A DNA stretch of 64,000 nt from Rubrivivax sp. (GCA_019635315.1 JAHBZT010000002.1:310001-374000), one strand, 5' to 3'; positions 25,948-34,653 are shown, counted from the stretch's first letter. The notes: generated by a model from the sequence alone, not told the origin. Made by a program: numbers and translations.

Positions 25948-26712
25948 CTACAGCGTCCAGCCGCCGTCGATGAGCTGCGTGGTGCCGGTCGTGAAGGCCG
26001 ACTCGTCGCTCGCCAGGTAGACGGCCAGCGCGGCGATCTCCTCGGCGCGGCCGAGCCGGCCCATGGGCTGGCGGGCGATGAAGGCCGCCTCGACCTGCTC
26101 CGGCGTGCGTCCGCTGCGCGAGGCCAGCGACGCGATGCGCCCGCGCAGCGACGGCGACTCCACGGTGCCGGGGCAGATCGCGTTGCAGCGGATGCCGCGT
26201 CCGATGAAGTCGATCGCGATGCTCTTGGTCAGCCCGATCACCGCGGCCTTGGTCGTGCCGTAGATGCAGCGGTCGGGCGCGCCCTTCAGGCTGCTCGCCG
26301 CCGAGGCGACGTTGATGATCGACCCGCTGCCACGCGCCAGCATGCCGGGCAGGAAGGCGCGCACGGTGCGGAACATCGAGCGCACGTTGAGGTCCAGCGC
26401 GTAGGTCCACTCGTCCTCGGTGCCGTCGAGCACGCTGCCGTGGTGCACGTGGCCGGCGGCGTTGAACAGCACGTCGACCTGCGGGTGGCGGGCCGCTGCG
26501 GCCTTGATCGCGTCGGCGTCCAGCACGTTCAGTGGCTCGGTGACGAGCGCGGTGCCGGTGGCCTCGGCGGCCAGCGACGCCAGCAGCGCCGGCACGACGT
26601 CGGTAGCGACGACGGTCGCGCCCTCGCGCGCGAAGGCCAGCGCCGTGGCGCGGCCGATGCCCTGGCCAGCGGCGGTGACGAAGGCGGTCTTGCCCTGCAG
26701 ACGCTGGCCCAT
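25948..26712 (-). CDS. SDR-family oxidoreductase, sugar-acid cluster
   Basis: NAD(P)-dependent short-chain dehydrogenase of 254 residues. It has the cofactor glycine motif TAAGQGIGRA, NAAG-type NAG motif (FNAAGHVHHG), catalytic Ser in INVASAAS, and the YxxxK pair in YGTTKAAVIG. The C-terminal half, ICPGTVESPSLRGRI and QPMGRLGRAEEIA, resembles 2-keto-3-deoxy-L-fuconate or similar sugar-acid dehydrogenases. It follows the IlvD-like dehydratase on the same strand. The ATG at 26712 has AAGGA seven bases upstream; another ATG two codons earlier is too close to that site. The position after the dehydratase suggests oxidation of a 2-keto-3-deoxy sugar acid; this is inferred. Confidence 0.88.
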   Translation of the reverse strand: MGQRLQGKTAFVTAAGQGIGRATALAFAREGATVVATDVVPALLASLAAEATGTALVTEPLNVLDADAIKAAAARHPQVDVLFNAAGHVHHGSVLDGTEDEWTYALDLNVRSMFRTVRAFLPGMLARGSGSIINVASAASSLKGAPDRCIYGTTKAAVIGLTKSIAIDFIGRGIRCNAICPGTVESPSLRGRIASLASRSGRTPEQVEAAFIARQPMGRLGRAEEIAALAVYLASDESAFTTGTTQLIDGGWTL

Positions 26713-26723
26713 CGGCATGTCCT

Positions 26724-28487
26724 TCAGTGGTTGTCCTTGGGCACGAAGGCACCGCGCCGGCCGCGCAGGAAGTCGAGATCGGCGCCTTCGTCGGCCTGCA
26801 GCACGTGGTCGATGTAAAGCTTCCAGTAGCCGCTGGCCAGCGGCGGCACGGGCGGCTGCCAGGCGGCGCGGCGGCGCTCGAGTTCGGCCTCCTCCACGTG
26901 CAGGTGCAGGCGGCGCGCCGGCACGTCCAGCGTGATCAGGTCGCCGCTTTGCACCAGCGCCAGCGGGCCGCCGGCGGCGGCCTCGGGCACCACGTGCAGC
27001 ACCACGGTGCCGTAGGCGGTGCCGCTCATGCGGGCGTCGCTGATGCGCACCATGTCGGTGATGCCCTTCCTGAGCACCTTGGGCGGCAGCGGCATGTTGC
27101 CGACCTCGGCCATGCCGGGGTAGCCCTTGGGGCCGCAATTCTTCAGTACCAGCACGCAGGTCTCGTCGACGTCCAGTGCCTCGTCGTCGATGCGGGCGTG
27201 GAAGTCGTCGCTGTCCTCGAAGACCACCGCGCGGCCGGTGTGCTGCATCAGCGCCGGTGTCGCGGCGCTGGGCTTGATGACGGCGCCGCGCGGCGCCAGG
27301 TTGCCGCGCAGCACCGCGATGCCGGCGCGTTCCTTGAACGGTGCGTCGAAGGCGCGGATGACGTCGGGGTTGTGGTTGGGCGCCTCGGCCAGGTTCTCGG
27401 CCACCGTGCGGCCGCTGACGGTGATCACGTCGCGGTGCAGCAGGGGCTCGATCTGCTTCATCACCGCCGGCAGCCCGCCAGCGTAGCAGAAGTCCTCCAT
27501 CAGGAAGCGGCCGCTGGGCTGCAGGTCGACCAGGCAGGGCAGCTCGCTGCCCAGGCGCTCGAAGTCGTCGATGGCCAGCGGCACGCCCAGCCGCCCCGCG
27601 ATGGCGATCAGGTGGATCACCGCATTCGTGCTGCCGCCGATGGCCGCCAGCGTGCGGATCGCATTCTCGAAGGCCTGGCGCGTGAGCACCTGCGAAATCT
27701 TCAGGTCCTCGTGCACCATCTCGACGATGCGGCGGCCGGCCTGGCGCGCGAGCACGTTGCGCCGGCCGTCCACCGCCGGGTAGGCGGCGTTGCCGGGCAG
27801 GCCGATGCCCAGCGCCTCCACCATGCAGGCCATGGTGCTGGCGGTGCCCATGGTCATGCAGTGGCCGTGGCTGCGGTGCATGCAGCTCTCGGCCTCGAAG
27901 AAGTCGGCCAGCTTCAGCGTGCCGGCGCGCACCTGCTCGCTCATCTGCCAGACGCCGGTGCCCGAGCCCAGTTCCTGGCCGCGCCACTTGCCGCTGAGCA
28001 TCGGGCCGCCGCTGACGCCGATGGCCGGCAGGTCCACGCTGGCCGCACCCATCAGCAGGCTGGGCGTGGTCTTGTCGCAGCCGAACAGCAGCACGACGCC
28101 GTCGATCGGGTTGCCGCGGATCGACTCCTCGACGTCCATGCTGGCCAGGTTGCGGTACAGCATCGCGGTCGGGCGCAGCAGCGTTTCGCCGAGCGACATC
28201 ACTGGAAATTCCAGCGGGAAGCCGCCGGCCTCGTAGACGCCGATCTTGACCTGCTCGGCCAGCGTGCGGAAATGGCTGTTGCAGGGCGTCAGCTCGCTGA
28301 AGGTGTTGCAGATGCCGATCACCGGCCGGCCGTCGAACTGGTCGTGCGGCACGCCACGGCCCTTGACCCAGCTGCGGTAGGCGAAGCCGTCGCGGTCCTG
28401 GCGGCCGAACCACTGCTGGCTGCGCAGCGTGCGCGGGTCGCGGCGCCGCCGGGTTCCGGGCGGGGGCGGGTCGGACTCGTCGCTCAT
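26724..28487 (-). CDS. IlvD/EDD-family sugar-acid dehydratase
   Basis: Fe-S dehydratase of 587 residues that would turn an aldonic acid (for example L-arabonate, D-xylonate or L-fuconate) into a 2-keto-3-deoxy acid. Cluster ligands are visible in ICNTFSELTPCN, FGCDKTTPSLL (with the Mg-binding carbamylated-type lysine) and HGHCMTMGTAST. VSGGPMLSG, AIGGSTNAVIHL and DARMSGTAYG are family signatures. The start RSQQWFGRQDRDGFAYRSW is typical of the pentonate branch and not of dihydroxyacid dehydratase. The SDR gene follows immediately. The ATG at 28487 is placed before this conserved start. It is divergent from the cupin/FadR/DenD/SDR genes, with a candidate operator between them. Confidence 0.92.
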   Translation of the reverse strand: MSDESDPPPPGTRRRRDPRTLRSQQWFGRQDRDGFAYRSWVKGRGVPHDQFDGRPVIGICNTFSELTPCNSHFRTLAEQVKIGVYEAGGFPLEFPVMSLGETLLRPTAMLYRNLASMDVEESIRGNPIDGVVLLFGCDKTTPSLLMGAASVDLPAIGVSGGPMLSGKWRGQELGSGTGVWQMSEQVRAGTLKLADFFEAESCMHRSHGHCMTMGTASTMACMVEALGIGLPGNAAYPAVDGRRNVLARQAGRRIVEMVHEDLKISQVLTRQAFENAIRTLAAIGGSTNAVIHLIAIAGRLGVPLAIDDFERLGSELPCLVDLQPSGRFLMEDFCYAGGLPAVMKQIEPLLHRDVITVSGRTVAENLAEAPNHNPDVIRAFDAPFKERAGIAVLRGNLAPRGAVIKPSAATPALMQHTGRAVVFEDSDDFHARIDDEALDVDETCVLVLKNCGPKGYPGMAEVGNMPLPPKVLRKGITDMVRISDARMSGTAYGTVVLHVVPEAAAGGPLALVQSGDLITLDVPARRLHLHVEEAELERRRAAWQPPVPPLASGYWKLYIDHVLQADEGADLDFLRGRRGAFVPKDNH

Positions 28488-28533
28488 CGTGTGCTGGCTT
28501 TCCCGGTTGGCGGGCGGATCGCAGTCGATGCTA

Positions 28534-28544
28534 TGGTATGACGA
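28534..28544. promoter_or_regulatory. FadR-type GntR operator candidate TGGTATGACGA
   Basis: TGGTATGACGA fits the FadR-subfamily pattern T-N-GT-N(0-3)-AC-N-A. It lies between the divergent dehydratase (start 28487) and cupin (start 28612) genes. The FadR-type regulator encoded at 29003-29797 in the same cluster is the likely binder, which would let it control both arms. Confidence 0.5.
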
Positions 28545-28611
28545 TTGGCGGCCCGAGCGGGGGAACCCGCATCGACGGCTCGGCCACGACAGCGCCAGGC
28601 AGGAGGCCGGC

Positions 28612-28992
28612 ATGCATTTCGACAAGCTCGTGCTGTTCACCCACGACGACGGCCGCGCGCGCTGGCGCGAGGAGCAGGTGCCGCTCGCCGAGGGCACGCC
28701 GGCCGCGCGGCTGTCGGCACTACTGCCCAGCGGCGGGCTGCAGCTGCGCATGAGCCCGGTCGGCTTCCGCAGCGACTTCCACTGCACGACGACGCCGCAA
28801 TGGGTCTTCATCCTCGGCGGCTGCATGGAGATCGGCCTGCAGGACGGCAGCTCGCGGCTGTTCCTGCCCGGCCAGCATTTCTTCTCGGCCGACACGCTGC
28901 CGGCGGGCGCCGTCTTCGACGCCGCAGTGCACGGCCACTGGAGCCGCCAGGTCGGCAGCGAGCCGCTGGTCACCGCCTTCGTGCGCGCCTGA
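28612..28992 (+). CDS. Cupin-like protein of the sugar-acid cluster
   Basis: A 126-residue beta-rich protein of cupin type. HCTTTPQWVFILGGCMEIGL looks like motif 1, and FLPGQHFFSADTLP like motif 2. It lacks a complete set of metal histidines. AGGAGG lies six bases before the ATG. The gene sits first in the rightward arm, 10 bp before the regulator gene. Small cupins often accompany sugar-acid catabolic genes, possibly as isomerases or sensors. The exact role is unknown. Confidence 0.78.
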   Translation: MHFDKLVLFTHDDGRARWREEQVPLAEGTPAARLSALLPSGGLQLRMSPVGFRSDFHCTTTPQWVFILGGCMEIGLQDGSSRLFLPGQHFFSADTLPAGAVFDAAVHGHWSRQVGSEPLVTAFVRA

Positions 28993-29002
28993 TCGCCGAC
29001 CG

Positions 29003-29797
29003 GTGGAACCGCTGCGCAACGTGCACGGCCAGGCGCTGGACCGCCTGGGCGAGGCCATCGTCGCCGGGCGCTGGCCGCCGGGCAGCACGCTGCCGCCGGA
29101 GCCGACGCTGGGCGAGGCACTCGGCGTCAGCCGCACGGTCGTGCGCGAGACCGTCAAGTCGCTGGTGGCGCGCGGGCTGCTGAGCACGGGCCCCAAGGTC
29201 GGCACGCGCGTGCTGGCGCCCGAACACTGGAACTGGTTCGACCCCGAGGTCGTGCGCTGGCAGTCGCGCAGCGGGCTCACGCGCGAGTTCTTGCGTGACC
29301 TGCAGGAGCTGCGCCGCGTCGTCGAGCCGGCGGCCGTGCGGCTCGCCGCCGAGCGCGCGACGGCGGCCGACATCGCCGACATCGAGGCCGCCTACGCCGG
29401 CATGCGGGCGGCGGTGGAGCAGGGCGGCGACTATGTCACGCCCGACCTGCGCTTCCACCAGGGCCTGCTGCGCGCCAGCCACAACCGCATGCTGGTGCAG
29501 ATGAGCCAGGCGCTGGGCGCGCTGCTGCGCGCCAGCTTCGAGATCTCGACCGCGCGGCCGTACAGCGCGGCGCAGGCGCTGCCGCTGCACCGCGCGGTGC
29601 TCGACGCCGTCGTCGCGCGCCGGCCGCAGCGTGCCGAGCGCGCGAGCCTGGCGCTGATCGACGGCGCGCGCGAGGACATCGAACAGGTGCTGGCGTCGCG
29701 GCGCCGGCTGCCTTCGCTGGCGCGGCCGGCTGCGCCGCTGAAGCCCTCCACACCGTCCACCGGCCGTCGCCGCACGGCCAAGGAGCCTGCCACATGA
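29003..29797 (+). CDS. FadR-type GntR regulator of the sugar-acid cluster
   Basis: A 264-residue regulator. The winged-helix GntR domain covers residues 10-75 (LPPEPTLGEALGVSRTVVRE with recognition helix SRTVVRETVKSL). An FCD domain covers about residues 95-230, with metal-type residues in DLRFHQGLLRASHN and LPLHRAVLDAV. An unstructured basic tail follows. The start is a GTG at 29003; no ATG lies before the conserved region. It overlaps the next gene by four bases. FCD regulators commonly release DNA on binding an organic or sugar acid, consistent with the surrounding dehydratase and dehydrogenases. Confidence 0.9.
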   Translation: MEPLRNVHGQALDRLGEAIVAGRWPPGSTLPPEPTLGEALGVSRTVVRETVKSLVARGLLSTGPKVGTRVLAPEHWNWFDPEVVRWQSRSGLTREFLRDLQELRRVVEPAAVRLAAERATAADIADIEAAYAGMRAAVEQGGDYVTPDLRFHQGLLRASHNRMLVQMSQALGALLRASFEISTARPYSAAQALPLHRAVLDAVVARRPQRAERASLALIDGAREDIEQVLASRRRLPSLARPAAPLKPSTPSTGRRRTAKEPAT

Positions 29798-30801
29798 AGA
29801 TCCTGATCACCGGCGGCGCCGGGTTCGTCGGCGCGCGCCTGGCGCGCACGCTGCTGGCCGGCGGCACGCTGGCCGGGCGGCGCATCGAAAGGCTGGTGCT
29901 GGCCGACCTGGCCGCGCCGCCGCCGGACCTGCACGACGACGCGCGTGTGGCCGCGCGCGTCGAGCCGCTGGCCGCCACCTGCGAGGCGTTGCGCGGCGAG
30001 CCCTTCGACGGCGTCTTTCACCTGGCGTCGGCGGTGTCCGGCGAGTGCGAGGCCGACTTCGATCTGGGCCTGCGCAGCAACCTCGACGGCACGCGCGCGC
30101 TGCTGGATGCGCTGCGCCACCGCGTGCAGCAGGGCGCGGCGCCGGCGCGGCTGGTCTTCTCGAGCTCAATCGCGGTCTTCGGGCCGGACCCGGCGCTGCC
30201 GCTGCCGGAGGTCGTCGGCGACGACACGATCCCGGCGCCGCAGACCAGCTACGGCACCCAGAAGCTGGTCTGCGAGCACCTGGTCGCGGACTACACGCGC
30301 AAGGGCTACGTCGACGGCCGCGCGGCGCGGCTGATGACGGTGACGGTGCGGCCGGGGCGGCCCAACGGCGCTGCCAGTTCCTTCTTCAGCGGCATGATCC
30401 GCGAGCCGCTGGCCGGCGAGGAGGCGGTGTGCCCGGTGTCGCCGGACGTGCGCCACCCGGTGTCGTCGCCGCAGCGCACCGTCGAGGGCCTGATCGCCGT
30501 CTACGAGGCCAGCCGCGAGGCCTTCGTCGGCCGCAGCGCGCTGAACCTGCCGGCGCTCAATGTCAGCGTGCAGCAGATGCTGGACGCGCTGGAGGCGGTG
30601 GCCGGCCCGCGCGTGCGTGCGCGCGTGCGCTTCGAGCGCGACGAGCGCATCGCCGGCATCGTCGCCAACTGGCCGCGCGCGGCCAGCGCGCGCCGCGCCG
30701 CCGGCCTGGGCCTGCAGCCCGAGGCCCGCTTCGAGGACATCATCCGCCAGTACATCGCCGACCATGCCGGCACGCCGGCGCTCAAGGGGCTGGAGGCGTG
30801 A
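29794..30801 (+). CDS. NAD-dependent epimerase/dehydratase, DenD-like (D-erythronate dehydrogenase family)
   Basis: Extended SDR of 335 residues with the Rossmann motif ITGGAGFVGARLAR, the catalytic segment FSSSIAVFGPDP, and YGTQK (Tyr/Lys pair). DGRAARLMTVTVRPGRPN and SSFFSGMIREPLAGEEAVC match the DenD branch, which in Cupriavidus oxidises D-erythronate in tetronate breakdown. A related acid may be the true substrate, because the partner genes here (dehydratase, SDRs) are not the den set. The start overlaps the regulator gene by four bases, and its stop overlaps the next gene (GTGA). Confidence 0.87.
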   Translation: MKILITGGAGFVGARLARTLLAGGTLAGRRIERLVLADLAAPPPDLHDDARVAARVEPLAATCEALRGEPFDGVFHLASAVSGECEADFDLGLRSNLDGTRALLDALRHRVQQGAAPARLVFSSSIAVFGPDPALPLPEVVGDDTIPAPQTSYGTQKLVCEHLVADYTRKGYVDGRAARLMTVTVRPGRPNGAASSFFSGMIREPLAGEEAVCPVSPDVRHPVSSPQRTVEGLIAVYEASREAFVGRSALNLPALNVSVQQMLDALEAVAGPRVRARVRFERDERIAGIVANWPRAASARRAAGLGLQPEARFEDIIRQYIADHAGTPALKGLEA

Positions 30802-31550
30802 ACCGCATCGGCCTGCAGGACCGCGTGGCCGTCGTCACCGGCGGCGCGCAGGGCATCGGCCTGGCGATCGCGGAACGCCTGCTGCGCTCCGGCGCGCGTG
30901 TCGCCGTCTGGGACAGCGACGAGGCGCATCTGGGCCGCGCCTGCGACGCGCTGGCGGCGCTGGGGCCGGTGCGCGGCGCCCGGGTCGAGCTGACCGACGA
31001 CGCCGCGGTCGCCGCCGCTGCGGCCGAGGTCGAGGTGGCCGAGGGCCGCATCGACATCCTGGTCAACAACGCCGGCATCACCGGCGGCAACGGCACGACC
31101 TGGGAACTGGACCCGGCGACCTGGCGCCGCGTGCTCGAGGTCAACCTCGTCGCGCCCTACCTGGTGTGCCGCCACGTCGTGCCCGGCATGCTGGCGCGCG
31201 GTTACGGGCGCATCGTCAACGTCGCGTCGGTGGCGGGCAAGGAAGGCAATCCGAATGCCTCGCATTACAGCGCCAGCAAGGCCGGGCTGATCGCGCTGAC
31301 CAAGTCGCTGGCCAAGGAGACGGCCACCCGCGGCGTGCTCGTCAATGCCGTCACGCCGGCGGCGGCGCGCACGGCGCTGTTCGCGCAGATGACGCGCGCG
31401 CATGTCGACTACATGCTGGGGAAGATCCCGATGGGGCGCTTCGTCGAAGTCGCCGAGATCGCGGCGATGGTGGCCTGGTTGGCGAGCGAGGAGTGTTCGT
31501 TCTCGACGGGCGCCGTCTTCGACATCAGCGGTGGTCGGGCGACCTATTGA
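30798..31550 (+). CDS. SDR-family oxidoreductase, FabG-like
   Basis: A 250-residue classical SDR. Its motifs are TGGAQGIGLAIAE (cofactor), NNAGITGG, INV-type catalytic Ser (IVNVASVAGKEGNP) and YSASKAGLIAL (Tyr/Lys). The start is GTG at 30798, with GGAGG a few bases upstream, overlapping the DenD-like stop. FabG-like sequences in sugar-acid operons usually oxidise sugars or keto-deoxy acids and do not make fatty acids. It closes the cluster before a repeat-filled gap. Codon use is like its neighbours. Confidence 0.88.
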   Translation: MNRIGLQDRVAVVTGGAQGIGLAIAERLLRSGARVAVWDSDEAHLGRACDALAALGPVRGARVELTDDAAVAAAAAEVEVAEGRIDILVNNAGITGGNGTTWELDPATWRRVLEVNLVAPYLVCRHVVPGMLARGYGRIVNVASVAGKEGNPNASHYSASKAGLIALTKSLAKETATRGVLVNAVTPAAARTALFAQMTRAHVDYMLGKIPMGRFVEVAEIAAMVAWLASEECSFSTGAVFDISGGRATY

Positions 31551-31660
31551 GCCTGGCGGCTGGCTCGGTGTTGCTCTGCTGGCAGCTGACTTGCCTGCCG
31601 GCGGCTGGACTTGCGCTTCGCGCGATGGTGCTGCGTGCCAGCAGTTCCGCCCGCTGGGCG

Positions 31661-31696
31661 GGTTACTTTCATTTGCTGGCCCAAATGAAAGTAACC
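31661..31696 (+). repeat. Left hairpin of the inverted element
   Basis: GGTTACTTTCATTTG pairs perfectly with CAAATGAAAGTAACC around the six-base loop CTGGCC: 15 bp of unbroken stem, AT-rich in GC-rich surroundings. It is followed by AAAGCAAAGGGCC. Confidence 0.9.
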
Positions 31697-32021
31697 AAAG
31701 CAAAGGGCCTTGGAACGCAAAACCATTCAACCCGTTCTTCGCGCTTGGGCCCCTCTCTCCACCGCCAACGTCGCCGGCTGCCGAACTGAGGCGCGCCTGA
31801 ACCAGGCACTGCCCTTGCGCGCGGGAAGCCATTCGGTCAGCGCGCGCCGAAGCAGGCGTTCCAGCAGCGGCGCGGCCCAAGCCGCAAAGCGGACCGCGAG
31901 CCAGGGCAGTGCGGACTTCAGGTGAAGTAGGCGCGCGATGACCGGTGGCGTATCCGGTGGCGCGAGGCGCCCAAGCGCGAAGAACGGGTTGAATGGTGTT
32001 GCATTCCAGGCCCTCTTCTTT

Positions 32022-32057
32022 GGTGACTTTCTTCTGGGCCAGCAGAAGAAAGTTACC
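32022..32057 (-). repeat. Right hairpin of the inverted element, with compensatory changes
   Basis: GGTGACTTTCTTCTG pairs with CAGAAGAAAGTTACC, with one non-Watson-Crick position. Compared with the left copy, two stem pairs have changed on both sides (A-T to T-A and T-A to C-G). The stem survives although its sequence differs, suggesting selection for structure. Confidence 0.85.
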
Positions 32058-32199
32058 CGCCCAGAGGGCGGAACCTGCCGGCAGGCCGCGCCATCGCGCG
32101 AAGCGCAAGTTCAGCCGCCGGCAGGCAACTCAACCGCCCGCAGGGCAACACCGAAGGCAGGCATCAACGAAGCCGCCCGCAGCGCACGCCCGCCCAAGC

Positions 32200-33132
32200 T
32201 CAGCCGATGCGCCCGAGCAGCAGATACTCCATCAGCGCCTTCTGCACGTGCATGCGGTTCTCCGCCTCGTCCCAGACGACGGACTGCGGCCCGTCGATGA
32301 CCTCGGCGGTGACCTCCTCGCCGCGGTGGGCGGGCAGGCAGTGCATGAACAGCGCATCGGGCTGCGCCACGGCCATCATGTCCTCGTCGACGCACCACTC
32401 GACGAAGGCCTTGCGCCGTTCCTCGTTCTCGGCCTCGTAGCCCATGCTGGTCCACACGTCGGTGGTCACCAGGTGGGCGTCGCGGCAGGCGTCGAGCGGG
32501 TGGTCGAAGACCTTGTAGCAGGAGTGATCGCGGATGCCGGCCCGCGCCGCGTCGACCTCGTAGCCGCCCGGCGTGCTGACGTGCACCGTGAAGCCCAGGA
32601 TCTCGGCCGCCTGCAGCCAGGTGTTGGCCATGTTGTTGCCGTCGCCGACCCAGGCCACGACCTTCCCCTGGATGGCACCGCGGTGTTCGATGAAGGTGAA
32701 GATGTCGGCCAGGATCTGGCAGGGGTGGTATTCGTTGGTCAGCCCGTTGATCACCGGCACCCGCGAATGGGCCGCGAAGGCCTCCAGCTTGGCCTGCTCG
32801 TAGGTGCGGATCATCACCAGGTCGACCATGCGGCTGATCACGCGCGCGCTGTCCTCCACCGGCTCGGCGCGGCCGAGCTGGCTGTCGCCGGTGGTCAGGT
32901 GCACGACCGAGCCGCCCATCTGGTACATGCCGGCCTCGAAGCTGACGCGCGTGCGCGTGCTGGCCTTCTCGAAGATCATCGCCAGCGTGCGGTCCGCGAG
33001 CGGCTGGTACTTCTCGTAGTTCTTGAACCGCGTCTTGATGATGCGCGTGCGCTCGAAGAGGTAGGCGTATTCCTCGGCGCGGAAGTCCTTGAACTGCAGG
33101 AAGTGGCGCATCAGCGAGGGGCCCGGCTTCAT
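32200..33132 (-). CDS. argF: Ornithine carbamoyltransferase
   Basis: Makes citrulline from ornithine and carbamoyl phosphate in arginine synthesis. The 310-residue product carries the carbamoyl-phosphate loop FEKASTRTRVSFEAGMYQMGG in parts (STRTR is central). It also has VINGLTNEYHPCQILADI-type HPCQ and the ornithine loop with catalytic Cys in FMHCLPAHRGEEV. It is transcribed leftward just 18 bp after argD, so the two form an operon argD-argF. Downstream lies the repeat-filled gap. Assignment is certain. Confidence 0.97.
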   Translation of the reverse strand: MKPGPSLMRHFLQFKDFRAEEYAYLFERTRIIKTRFKNYEKYQPLADRTLAMIFEKASTRTRVSFEAGMYQMGGSVVHLTTGDSQLGRAEPVEDSARVISRMVDLVMIRTYEQAKLEAFAAHSRVPVINGLTNEYHPCQILADIFTFIEHRGAIQGKVVAWVGDGNNMANTWLQAAEILGFTVHVSTPGGYEVDAARAGIRDHSCYKVFDHPLDACRDAHLVTTDVWTSMGYEAENEERRKAFVEWCVDEDMMAVAQPDALFMHCLPAHRGEEVTAEVIDGPQSVVWDEAENRMHVQKALMEYLLLGRIG

Positions 33133-33150
33133 GCCCTGGTCATGCCGTCG

Positions 33151-34383
33151 TCAGGCCGGCTCGGCGAGGAAGGCCCGGACCAGCGGCGCCAGGATCGCGA
33201 CCAGCTGGCGTGCCTCGTCGGCCGAGATGACGAGCGGCGGCACGATGCGGATCACGCTGTCGGCGGTGACGCTGATCATCAGCCCCGCCTCGGCGGCGCG
33301 CGCGACCAGCACGCCGCAGGGTTTCGCGAGCTCGACGCCGATCATCAGCCCGGCGCCGCGGATCTCCTTGACGCCGCCGCTGGCGAGCTCGGCCGCCAGC
33401 GCCTGCTCGAGGCTGCCCTTGAGCAGGGCGCCGACCTCGGCGGCATGCGCCAGCAGCCCGTCCTCTTCCATGATGCGCAGCGTCTCGACGCCGGCGCGCA
33501 TGGCCAGCGGGTTGCCGCCGAAGGTGGTGCCGTGGTTGCCGGGGCCGAGCACGTTCACCGCCTTGTCGCCGCACACGATGGCGCCCACCGGCACGCCCGA
33601 GCCCAGGCCCTTGGCCAGCGGCATCACGTCCGGCCGGATGCCGGCCCACTGGTGAGCGAACCACTTGCCGGTGCGGCCGATGCCGCACTGCACCTCGTCG
33701 AGCATCAGCAGCCACTCGCGCTCGTCGCAGATGCGGCGCAGGCCCTGAAGGTAGTCCCAGCGCGCGGGGTTGACGCCGCCTTCGCCCTGGATGGTCTCCA
33801 GGAACACCGCGACCACGTTCGGGTTCTCGCGTGCCACGCGCTCGACCGCCGCCAGGTCGTTCAGCGGCACGCGCACGAAGCCCTCGACCAGCGGCTCGAA
33901 ACCCTTCTGTACCTTCGGGTTGCCGGTGGCCGACAGCGTCGCGATGCTGCGGCCGTGGAAGGCCTTCTCGTAGACGATGATCTCCGGCCGCGCGATGCCG
34001 CGGTCGTGGCCGTACTTGCGCGCGATCTTCAGCGCGCCCTCGTTGGCCTCGAGGCCGGAGTTGCAGAAGAAGGCGCCGGCCAGCCCGGAGATCGCGCACA
34101 GCCTGGCGGCCAGCTGCTCCTGCAGCGGCACCTCGTAGTAGTTGCTGGTGTGGATCAGCTTGGCGACCTGATCCTGCAGCGCCGGCACCAGCTTCGGGTG
34201 GGCGTGACCCAGGGTATTGACCGCGATGCCGCCCAGGCCGTCCAGGTACCGGCGGCCCTGGGTGTCCCACAGCCAGCAGCCCTGGCCGTGCGACAGCGCG
34301 ATCGGCAGCCGGCCGTAGGTGTTCAGCACATGCGGCATCGGCCGCGCGGGGGCTTGGGTCACGGCGGGCTCGGGGGCGTTCAT
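33151..34383 (-). CDS. argD: Acetylornithine aminotransferase
   Basis: PLP class III aminotransferase that makes N-acetylornithine in arginine synthesis; it can also act on succinyldiaminopimelate. In the 410-residue product, the start LNTYGRLPIALSHGQGCWLW is typical. FCNSGLEANEGALKIARKYG binds the cofactor phosphate. LMLDEVQCGIGRTGKWF holds the PLP-aspartate, and the Schiff-base lysine is in MPLAKGLGSGVPVG. It is first gene of the argD-argF pair. A TAGAAT -10 on this strand lies about 95 bp upstream. Confidence 0.95.
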   Translation of the reverse strand: MNAPEPAVTQAPARPMPHVLNTYGRLPIALSHGQGCWLWDTQGRRYLDGLGGIAVNTLGHAHPKLVPALQDQVAKLIHTSNYYEVPLQEQLAARLCAISGLAGAFFCNSGLEANEGALKIARKYGHDRGIARPEIIVYEKAFHGRSIATLSATGNPKVQKGFEPLVEGFVRVPLNDLAAVERVARENPNVVAVFLETIQGEGGVNPARWDYLQGLRRICDEREWLLMLDEVQCGIGRTGKWFAHQWAGIRPDVMPLAKGLGSGVPVGAIVCGDKAVNVLGPGNHGTTFGGNPLAMRAGVETLRIMEEDGLLAHAAEVGALLKGSLEQALAAELASGGVKEIRGAGLMIGVELAKPCGVLVARAAEAGLMISVTADSVIRIVPPLVISADEARQLVAILAPLVRAFLAEPA

Positions 34384-34476
34384 CGCGGGCAGGTCCAGTC
34401 GTGGGCCGGCGTCGTGGGCCGGTAGTGGAATGCCGGCCGCCGACGGATCGTCGGCGCCGGCCGGCGGGCGTGGTGC

Positions 34477-34482
34477 ATTCTA
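34477..34482 (-). promoter_or_regulatory. -10 element (TAGAAT) for argD-argF
   Basis: On the minus strand the sequence reads TAGAATGCACC, matching the TAGAATGC elements seen before dcd, the dienelactone hydrolase gene and xseB. It lies 94 bp before the argD start. Confidence 0.45.
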
Positions 34483-34653
34483 CGGTGGGGCCCGTGCCGC
34501 ACCGCGTGCTGCCGGCGTTGTTGCTGCGACGCAGCAGCGGCAGGGCACAATGCAGGGTTGCCCGGGCGGCGTGGCGCCGCTGCGGGACTCGACTTCCGCC
34601 TCGGTCGGCAGCGCATGCGCCGCATCGATCCGACCCGCCGCGCACCGCCGCCG

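Larger units (their letters stand above)
31551..32199. repeat. Gap filled by a large inverted repeat with two hairpin elements
   Basis: No believable gene is present. Arms at 31591-31750 and 31969-32128 are inverted copies of one element of about 160 bp with scattered differences. The spacer between them also has a shorter inverted match (around 31797-31820 and 31898-31922). Each arm holds a strong hairpin (31661-31696 and 32022-32057). Open frames reading LLAQxKVTK on either strand derive from this hairpin and recur as false proteins in many related genomes, which marks the element as dispersed. Confidence 0.85.

Noticed and set aside
31620-32108. Frames on both strands reading LLAQMKVTK or LLAQKKVTK
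   Set aside because: The peptide is encoded by the hairpin element in both orientations; the arms are inverted copies, so the frames are by-products of the repeat.
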